Shown here: positions 54,383 to 60,571 of the stretch, in pieces
Layout of the letters: each line of letters starts with the position of its first letter
Numbering within the stretch: the first letter of the stretch is position 1
Origin: Anaerolineae bacterium
GTDB taxonomy: Bacteria; Chloroflexota; Anaerolineae; Anaerolineales; Villigracilaceae
NCBI GenBank assembly: GCA_018645405.1
Contig: JABGOQ010000092.1
Location: 1 to 64,000, forward strand
Direction: 5' to 3'
DNA: 64,000 bases
Program-made: the position numbers and the translations under genes
Notes under the pieces: generated by a model
The model's input: only the letters and a program-made list of their open reading frames with translations
The model's database searches: none
Told to the model about the DNA's origin: nothing

Positions 54383-55515
54383 TCTGGCTTTTCCCCAAAA
54401 TACTGATAATAGCGCACCTCAAGAGCCCCATTAAATAATTTCCGTGTTTTATTCGGGCGCGCGCGCTTGAAATAATCAGGGAACTTTTTGTCCGCCGTCA
54501 GTACATAGAGTGACCAGCCCAACTTATTTCTGAAAGTTTTATGCAACGAAATATAGATATTGTTCAACTCAGCGTATCCACCCATTTTCACGCCGTAGGG
54601 GAAATTTGAAACCACAATGCCATGTTCTTGGTCGATCCACAACTCTTTTATATCTTTTTGCTCAAATACGATGTCTTTTGCAACGCCCGCCGCCTTTGCA
54701 TTAGATTTGCTGGCATAGATCATTTCTTCGTCAATATCGTAGCCGAAAAGATTTAAATCTTTATCGGATATGATGCTGGAGCGCGCGTGGTCTCTGGCTT
54801 GCTTCCACGCAGTAGACGGAATTCGGTCCCAATCTTCTGATGCGAACGCCCGATTCAGCCCGGGCGCAATATTGCGCCCGATCATCGCCGCTTCGATGAG
54901 TATTGTGCCAGACCCACACATCGGGTCAAGCAATAAGCGCTCATCTCGCCAAAAACTGAGTTGAACAAGTGCCGCCGCCAAAGTCTCTTTCAGTGGTGCT
55001 GGTCCCGCGTGGATTCTATAGCCGCGCCGATTTAGTCCTGTGCCAGAGGTATCGAGAGTCAGTGTAGCTATATCTTTGCGAATTGATACTTTTACGGGGA
55101 ATTCCGCACCATCTTCCTGAAACCAATTTGTGTCATATTCATCACCCAAACGCTCCACGATCGCCTTTTTGACAATAGATTGGCAAGCGGGCACACTTTC
55201 TAAGGTTGAATTTACAGAAACACCATTAACGGTGAATATGCCGTCTTCTTCGATCCACTCTTCCCAGGGGAGGGCGTAAGTGCCTTCGTAGAGCGTATCA
55301 AAATCTTTGGCTTCAAATTCGCCCATTTTGAGCAAAATACGGTCAGCAGAGCGGAGCCATAAATTGAGAGTCGGAATATCTTCTGGCGTGGCTTCAATTT
55401 CAACTTTCCCGTTTGAAACGTGTACATTGTGAAAACCAAGAGCTTGTAACTCGCGTTTAACGACGGCTTCTAGCCCGAAGGAGAGGGTAGCGATGAGAGT
55501 GATTTTATTTTTCAT
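54367..55515 (-). CDS. THUMP-domain class I SAM-dependent RNA methyltransferase
   Basis: 382 residues. N-terminal ferredoxin-like/THUMP region (~1-160; FGLEAVVKRELQALGF) and a Rossmann methyltransferase domain (~165-375) with DPMCGSGTILIEAAMIGRNIAPGLNR, LFGYDIDEEMI and the catalytic NFPYG, a variant of NPPY. This is the RlmL-N/YpsC-like group, whose members methylate N2 of guanosine in 23S rRNA or tRNA. The exact target cannot be assigned. Ends within a repeat. The intergenic 55516-55890 is described separately. Confidence 0.88.
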   Translation of the reverse strand: MKNKITLIATLSFGLEAVVKRELQALGFHNVHVSNGKVEIEATPEDIPTLNLWLRSADRILLKMGEFEAKDFDTLYEGTYALPWEEWIEEDGIFTVNGVSVNSTLESVPACQSIVKKAIVERLGDEYDTNWFQEDGAEFPVKVSIRKDIATLTLDTSGTGLNRRGYRIHAGPAPLKETLAAALVQLSFWRDERLLLDPMCGSGTILIEAAMIGRNIAPGLNRAFASEDWDRIPSTAWKQARDHARSSIISDKDLNLFGYDIDEEMIYASKSNAKAAGVAKDIVFEQKDIKELWIDQEHGIVVSNFPYGVKMGGYAELNNIYISLHKTFRNKLGWSLYVLTADKKFPDYFKRARPNKTRKLFNGALEVRYYQYFGEKPEQVEG

Positions 55516-55567
55516 GAGAGGGTATCTTTTTTGTATTGGGTAAGGGATAAAAAATGTTAATTTCGTT

Positions 55568-55777
55568 TTTTAACACGAATTTTACGAATTGGCGAATAAC
55601 GCGAATTTAAAATGATAAGGGTTTTGTTCATCAAACCTTTATGAGGGTAAAAAACTCGCCGTTAAACATAAGCTAATTATACGTGATTCGTTGTTTTAAC
55701 GGGGGATGAATTGAGATATGACCAAGTTGATTAAGCGGTATCAAGCCCAAAATACGTGCGACGCGGCAAGTCATCCT
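55568..55777. repeat. Intergenic repeats (family B and family D copy 3)
   Basis: 55568-55610 has TTAACACGAATTTTACGAATTGG-type units (family B). 55704-55777 resembles family D through CAAGCCCAAAATACGTGCG and a TCATCC end. Nothing else in 55516-55783 looks like a gene. Confidence 0.45.
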
Positions 55778-55783
55778 TAAAAT

Positions 55784-55853
55784 TTGTCAGACAACTGTCC
55801 TTTTTCCCTATCCATCTTAAATGATTTGGTATATAATCCAAGTTGTCTGACAA
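55784..55853 (+). promoter_or_regulatory. Promoter flanked by two TTGTCnGACAA operators
   Basis: TTGTCAGACAA (55784-55794) and TTGTCTGACAA (55843-55853) are palindromes 59 bp apart, centre to centre. TATAAT (55832-55837) lies between them and the second operator covers the predicted start. The half-site pattern fits the FadR subgroup of GntR-family repressors (family knowledge). The -35 (TATCCA) is poor. No GntR gene is in the window. Confidence 0.75.
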
Positions 55854-55890
55854 CCTTAAACTTTTAACCTTAAACCTTTAGGAGACCCAA

Positions 55891-57357
55891 ATGGCTAAAA
55901 TTGACTTGACCGTGATGAAAGAACGCCGAGACCGTGCTGTGCAACGTGCTCGTGAGAAGAATATCATTTTGCCCACAATGGCACAGATGAAAAACCCTGA
56001 TTTGATCCCCGATAAGATCAAAGAGCAATTAAAAGATGTTGGTTTGTGGGATATTAATCCCCTTAACCTTTTCCGTATTACCTGGAAGAATGAAGCAAAA
56101 GAGAGCGGCGGGCAATTTGGCGATGTGAATTATCTTGAGCTGCCCAAAGAATTGACCGGTGTGGATGCTCGTATCGTTGTTATGGTGGGGAAATGGTTCC
56201 CGACTGGTGCGCATAAAGTTGGTGCAGCATATGGTTGTTTGGTGCCTCGCCTTGTGACCGGGCAATTTGACCCGACCACACAAAAAGCCGTTTGGCCCTC
56301 TACAGGCAATTATTGCCGTGGTGGCGCGTATGATTCAGCGCTACTGGGCTGCGAATCGATTGCGATTTTGCCCGAAGAGATGTCTAAAGAGCGTTTCGAT
56401 TGGTTGGCAGAGGTTGCTGATGAGACGATCAAAACCCCTGGTAGCGAATCGAATGTGAAAGAAATTTTCGATAAATGCTGGGAATTACGCGAATCTGGCG
56501 AAGAATTGATGATCTTTAATCAATTCGACGAATTTGGCAATTATCTCTGGCATTATGAAATCACTGGTCATGCAATGGAAGAAATTTTGCAGAAAGTGAT
56601 GGGACCGAATGATAAATATCGCGGTATGGCTTCTGCAACCGGTTCTGCCGGAACGATTGCCAGCGGCGATTATTTGAAACAGATTTACCCTGATAGCAAA
56701 ATTATAGCCAGCGAAGCTCTCCAATGCCCGACCTTGTTAGAGAATGGCTATGGCGCGCACCGCATTGAAGGTATCGGCGATAAACACGTCCCGTGGATCC
56801 ATAACTCCAAGAATACCGACATGGTTGTGGCAATTGACGATAATGCTGTTGTTAATATCAGCCGCCTTTTCAATGAAAAAGAAGGACAAGCATATCTTAA
56901 GAAACAGGGTGTTTCAAATGAGGTTATTTCTCAACTTGGTTTGCTCGGTTTCTCCGGGATTTCCAACGTCCTTTCTGCTATCAAAGCTGCTAAATACTAT
57001 GAAATGGGCGAGAATGACGTTATGCTGACGGTCTTGACCGATTCAATGGATCTATACCAATCACGCCTTGAAGAAATGCACGAAGAACACGGTGAATACA
57101 CTGAAGCAGATGCTTCTGCTGATTATGCTCGCTGGCTGATCGGGCAAACGACCGATAATCTTGAAGAATTGCGCTATACTGATCGCCGCCGTGTTCACCA
57201 GCTCAAATACTTCACTTGGGTTGAGCAACAAGGTAAAACCTACGAAGAAATTCAGGATCAATGGTACGGTGAAGATTATTTCACTGGCATTCAGGAACAG
57301 GCTGAAGAAATTGATGCGCTGATCGATGAGTTCAATAAGGATGTAGGGCTTCTTTAG
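55891..57357 (+). CDS. PLP-dependent enzyme, fold type II (tryptophan synthase beta/cysteine synthase superfamily)
   Basis: 488 residues, longer than cysteine synthase. PTGAHKVGAA contains the probable PLP lysine; a PSTGNYCRGGAYDSALLG stretch binds the substrate carboxylate and ATGSAGTIASGDYL the PLP phosphate. The C-terminal ~100 residues are acidic and helical. The reaction is not identifiable: beta-replacement, deamination and racemisation are all seen in this fold. TAGGAGACC precedes the ATG. The operator pair implies induction by a small metabolite (inference). A terminator follows. Confidence 0.85.
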   Translation: MAKIDLTVMKERRDRAVQRAREKNIILPTMAQMKNPDLIPDKIKEQLKDVGLWDINPLNLFRITWKNEAKESGGQFGDVNYLELPKELTGVDARIVVMVGKWFPTGAHKVGAAYGCLVPRLVTGQFDPTTQKAVWPSTGNYCRGGAYDSALLGCESIAILPEEMSKERFDWLAEVADETIKTPGSESNVKEIFDKCWELRESGEELMIFNQFDEFGNYLWHYEITGHAMEEILQKVMGPNDKYRGMASATGSAGTIASGDYLKQIYPDSKIIASEALQCPTLLENGYGAHRIEGIGDKHVPWIHNSKNTDMVVAIDDNAVVNISRLFNEKEGQAYLKKQGVSNEVISQLGLLGFSGISNVLSAIKAAKYYEMGENDVMLTVLTDSMDLYQSRLEEMHEEHGEYTEADASADYARWLIGQTTDNLEELRYTDRRRVHQLKYFTWVEQQGKTYEEIQDQWYGEDYFTGIQEQAEEIDALIDEFNKDVGLL

Positions 57358-57382
57358 GAGACCTAAGACTTTAGACTTTAGC

Positions 57383-57416
57383 AAAGACCGAAGATTTTAT
57401 TCTTCGGTCTTTTTTT
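57383..57416. terminator. Terminator after the PLP-enzyme gene
   Basis: AAAGACCGAAGA and its complement (12 bp) with a 6-nt loop and a T-tract. It is followed by about 200 nt to the HTH gene with no gene seen. Confidence 0.92.
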
Positions 57417-57621
57417 TGTATAGATTGGTGGATTAAAAAGACTCCCGATTTTGGGAACCTTGTGTTGACATGAAAAGCGGACCTATTTAGATGTGGGTGG
57501 TGGAGTTTTTTGCGGGGTAGGGACTGGAGCCATTAGCATAGTCAGGACTAGAACCGAAAATTAGTTGTAGATAAGAGAATGAGGTTGAGAATTTGAGAAC
57601 TTCATCTTGATGATGTTCAAG

Positions 57622-57954
57622 CTAATTATTCAATAATTTATTGAGAACCACTTGCATATTTTCGCGGTAGATTTGGATTGCCTTGCGACCTTCATCTGTC
57701 AAGCGGATTAGTGTGCGCGGAACCCGGTCTACAAACTCTTTGGTGATACTTACATAACCTGCTTCTTCCAGCTTGCGAAGATTTGGAGAGAGATTACCGC
57801 GCGTGAGCCCAGTTTGATTGAGTAAAAAGGTGAAGTCTGCACTTTCTACAATTGATAGGTAAGCCAAAATTTTCAAGCGAGTAGGCGCATGGATGGTTGC
57901 GTCAATGTTTTCGATGGGTTGTAAAGGCTCACCATCGGTCTCATTAGGAGCCAT
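57622..57954 (-). CDS. Winged-helix transcriptional regulator
   Basis: 110 residues from the ATG at 57954, which follows AAGGTG; a start at 57972 would overlap the upstream gene more. The HTH segment is PTRLKILAYLSIVESADFTFLLNQTGLTRGNLSPNLRKLEEAGYV and the wing follows, with a C-terminal helix. It resembles the stand-alone winged-helix type of the ArsR/MarR superfamily (HTH_34-like). It overlaps the membrane-protein gene by 11 nt. Such pairs are often a regulator with its membrane partner. It probably binds near AAACTAGTTT at 58570-58579. Confidence 0.85.
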   Translation of the reverse strand: MAPNETDGEPLQPIENIDATIHAPTRLKILAYLSIVESADFTFLLNQTGLTRGNLSPNLRKLEEAGYVSITKEFVDRVPRTLIRLTDEGRKAIQIYRENMQVVLNKLLNN

Positions 57955-58555
57955 AGATATCACCTTCAGCATTTGGATACTTTCTGGTGAAGCGCACCAG
58001 ATGAATAATGCCAGAGATCAGGATTCCGACTCCTAAAAGCAGGATTGGTAGAAATTCACGGGTTTCGAGTATTTGCCCTGTGATAGTCAGGAATAGACTC
58101 AACAGCATATAAGCATAGAACCGCCGTATTCCAGTGATGAGTCCCGACATCATAAAGCTAATTGCGCCGACCAAGCCGTAGAACAGGATTGTATATTCCC
58201 GAATCCACTGCACGAAAGATGGAGGAGATTCGCCAGTCACGAGAAAGAATAATATTCCCAGAACGAAAAAGGATAGCAATCCCATTATCAGAAAAGCGGT
58301 AACCATTCTGCCTTGCCCGCCATGCTCTGAATCGAATTTGACATAGCCAAAGCGTGGAGCCGTGATGCGCTTCTTAAGCGGAACGTAGAGGGTGATGGGG
58401 AGCCAGCCCAGAAAAGTGAATGCTGATTGATCAAAAGCCATCATAGCTGCAAAGGCTATGATCATCCAGCCAATCAGCAGGTCAACCAACCCATCCTGAT
58501 GATAGGACATATAGGTTTTCTTTGCCAAACGTTTAAGATCTTGATTTTGTGACAT
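57944..58555 (-). CDS. Multi-pass membrane protein of unknown function
   Basis: 203 residues with a short cytoplasmic N-terminus (KRLAKKTYMSYHQDGLVDLLIGW) and about six transmembrane helices in three pairs. The Lys/Arg-rich loops suggest a cytoplasmic N-terminus. No known family motif seen. Co-transcribed and translationally coupled with the winged-helix regulator, probably regulating its own expression. ATG at 58555 follows AAGGAAG. The promoter at 58603-58631 is strong. Confidence 0.8.
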   Translation of the reverse strand: MSQNQDLKRLAKKTYMSYHQDGLVDLLIGWMIIAFAAMMAFDQSAFTFLGWLPITLYVPLKKRITAPRFGYVKFDSEHGGQGRMVTAFLIMGLLSFFVLGILFFLVTGESPPSFVQWIREYTILFYGLVGAISFMMSGLITGIRRFYAYMLLSLFLTITGQILETREFLPILLLGVGILISGIIHLVRFTRKYPNAEGDIYGS

Positions 58556-58602
58556 AGCCGCTTCCTTGTAAACTAGTTTAGTTTCTAAATAAGTATAGAA
58601 AT

Positions 58603-58631
58603 ATTATACAGATAACGCATAGTTTGTCAAG
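58603..58631 (-). promoter_or_regulatory. Sigma-70 promoter of the membrane protein/regulator operon
   Basis: On the minus strand TTGACA (58626-58631) and TATAAT (58603-58608) with a 17-bp gap. Downstream is the palindrome AAACTAGTTT (58570-58579) and TTTCTA/TATAGAAA arms (58582-58601), likely operators. The -35 overlaps the stop of an SDR remnant. Confidence 0.82.
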
Positions 58632-58669
58632 GGTTATTTAAAATGTCAAAATTTTCAGAAGATTTTATT

Positions 58670-58724
58670 TGCGACTGCAAATAACTCGCTCCGTTGACGT
58701 CAATGGTCGTCCCCGTCGAGTATA
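58670..58724 (-). pseudogene. Remnant of an SDR C-terminus
   Basis: Immediately after the aldo/keto reductase stop the same frame reads YSTGTTIDVNGASYL, the standard end of a short-chain dehydrogenase, nearly identical to the end of the intact SDR at 59736-60494 (FSTGTIIDVNGASYL). DNA similarity continues into the sequence after the intact gene. No SDR body lies here, so this is a deleted duplicate. Confidence 0.8.
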
Positions 58725-58725
58725 T

Positions 58726-59709
58726 TTACCAATAATGATGTACCAACTCGCGGATGTGGCGATCATAAATAACGCGAACTTGGCTCATTGCTTCCTCAGA
58801 GAGCGGGGGTAAGTCTGATATGGAGAAGTTCTCCTCTGCCTGCGATGGACGCTTTGCGCCAGGGATGGCACAGGTCACTGCATCGAACATTAATATCCAG
58901 CGCAAGGCGAATTGCACCATGCTCATATTAGCAGGGCAAATTGCTTTAAGTTCTTCAACAGCTTCTAGACCAGTTTCATAGTCAACGCCAGAGAAGGTTT
59001 CTCCGCGATCAAAGGCTTCGCCGTGACGGTTGAAGGCACGATGATCATCAGTATCGAAGGTGCTGTCTGCTTTTAATTTACCCGTCAACATGCCAGATGC
59101 CAAGGGCACGCGTGCTAAGATTCCTACCTGCCGCTTTTTTGCTTCTTCAAAGAAAAGCTCAGTAGGACGGTGGCGGAAGATATTGAAGATGATTTGTACA
59201 CTTTGCACGTTGGGGTATTCAATTGCTTTCAGTGCCTCTTCTACTTTTTCAACGCTCACACCGTAATAGTGGAGTTTTCCCGCCTTAACGAGATCATCAA
59301 GCACACCAAAGACCTCGGGCATATAATAGACGTCAGTTGGTGGGCAATGGAGTTGAAGCAAGTCAAGGGCTTCTGTACCCAGATTTTTCAGGCTACGTTC
59401 TACAAAAGCAGTGATATTTTCGCGATTATAGCCCTCTGTCAGATGCGGGTCTAGTCGCCGCCCAGCTTTGGTCGCGATATAGATGCGTTCAGAGTGGTCT
59501 CGACGTAATTGTGCCAATAATCGCTCGCTACGACCATCTCCGTATACATCAGCCGTGTCAAAGAAATTAACACCAAGCTCTACAGCCCGATGTAATGCCG
59601 CTAGCGATTCTTCATCTTTGACAGGACCCCAAGTCCCACCGATTGCCCATGCCCCAAAACTCATCTCTGAAACTTTCCAGCCTGTTCGCCCTAATGCTCT
59701 ATATTTCAT
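58726..59709 (-). CDS. Aldo/keto reductase
   Basis: 327 residues. FGAWAIGGTWG, NFFDTADVYGDGRSE (catalytic Asp and Tyr), YIATKAGRR (Lys) and LQLHCPP (His) give the AKR tetrad; IPGAKRPSQAEEN is the NADPH-binding end. Similar to AKR11/12-type sugar or aldehyde reductases; substrate unknown. Followed directly by an SDR remnant and preceded by an intact SDR, so the AKR-SDR pair was probably duplicated and partly lost. No clear ribosome site beyond AGGAGAAAA. Confidence 0.9.
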   Translation of the reverse strand: MKYRALGRTGWKVSEMSFGAWAIGGTWGPVKDEESLAALHRAVELGVNFFDTADVYGDGRSERLLAQLRRDHSERIYIATKAGRRLDPHLTEGYNRENITAFVERSLKNLGTEALDLLQLHCPPTDVYYMPEVFGVLDDLVKAGKLHYYGVSVEKVEEALKAIEYPNVQSVQIIFNIFRHRPTELFFEEAKKRQVGILARVPLASGMLTGKLKADSTFDTDDHRAFNRHGEAFDRGETFSGVDYETGLEAVEELKAICPANMSMVQFALRWILMFDAVTCAIPGAKRPSQAEENFSISDLPPLSEEAMSQVRVIYDRHIRELVHHYW

Positions 59710-59735
59710 AATTATTTTCTCCTGATAATCTTTAA

Positions 59736-60494
59736 CTACCCTCTCAAATAACTCGCCCCATTCACATCAATGATCGTTCCTGTCGAGAACTTCGATTCTT
59801 CTGCTGCGAGAAAGATAACCGCATACGCAACTTCTTCGGGCTTGGCGACGCGCCCCGTTGTGCTTTGGTTGCGAATGGAATCGCCCATCTCACCTTCAAG
59901 GACGTGGGTGACCATCTCTGTTTCTACGAAGCCGGGGGCAACTACGCCGAGATAAATATTCTCAGGAGCCAATTTCTGAGCCAGCGATTGGGTCATCGCG
60001 TTCAGACCGGCTTTGCTCGCACCATAGGCAGGCATTTCTGGCTCACCCCGAAAGGCACCGCGTGATGAGACGTTTACGATCCGCCCGCCGCCATGTTGAA
60101 GCATATATTGCGTTGCCCAATAGATGACGTTTGCAGGTGCGCGCAAGTTGACCGAGAGAATTCTGTCCCAGCTTTCTTGCCATTCTTCGTAGTCAACTTT
60201 GTCTATGGAGTGGCGTTGCGAAACCCCAGCGTTATTGACGACAATATCTAGCCCACCCAGCGCTTTTACGGTATTCGCGATCATCTTTTCGATGAGTTCA
60301 GGTTTCGAGACATCAGTTTGCACAAGGGTATGTCCCTCGCCATCCAAACCATCCAAAGTCTTCTGCGCTGCTTCAGCATTGTGCACAAAGTTGATCGCTA
60401 CTTTTGCGCCACGTTTTGCGAATGCTTCTGCACAGGCCTTTCCAATTCCGCGTGAGCCACCCGTAATCAACACCCGTTTTCCTGAAAAATTCAT
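59736..60494 (-). CDS. Short-chain dehydrogenase/reductase (FabG-like)
   Basis: 252 residues, classical SDR: cofactor motif TGGSRGIGKA (~11-20), NNAG, catalytic Ser in NVSSRG and YGASK (Tyr/Lys), and the terminal TIIDVNGASYLRG. Reduces a ketone or oxidises an alcohol with NAD(P)H; FabG-like by length and pattern, but not next to fatty-acid genes. ATG preceded by AGGAGG. Upstream of the aldo/keto reductase, same strand. Confidence 0.9.
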   Translation of the reverse strand: MNFSGKRVLITGGSRGIGKACAEAFAKRGAKVAINFVHNAEAAQKTLDGLDGEGHTLVQTDVSKPELIEKMIANTVKALGGLDIVVNNAGVSQRHSIDKVDYEEWQESWDRILSVNLRAPANVIYWATQYMLQHGGGRIVNVSSRGAFRGEPEMPAYGASKAGLNAMTQSLAQKLAPENIYLGVVAPGFVETEMVTHVLEGEMGDSIRNQSTTGRVAKPEEVAYAVIFLAAEESKFSTGTIIDVNGASYLRG

Positions 60495-60571
60495 TCTAGC
60501 CTCCTCTTGCCTAATTTCTGATTGCCAATCACCTAATTCCTAATCCCTATTCTACATGATAAAATCAACTC

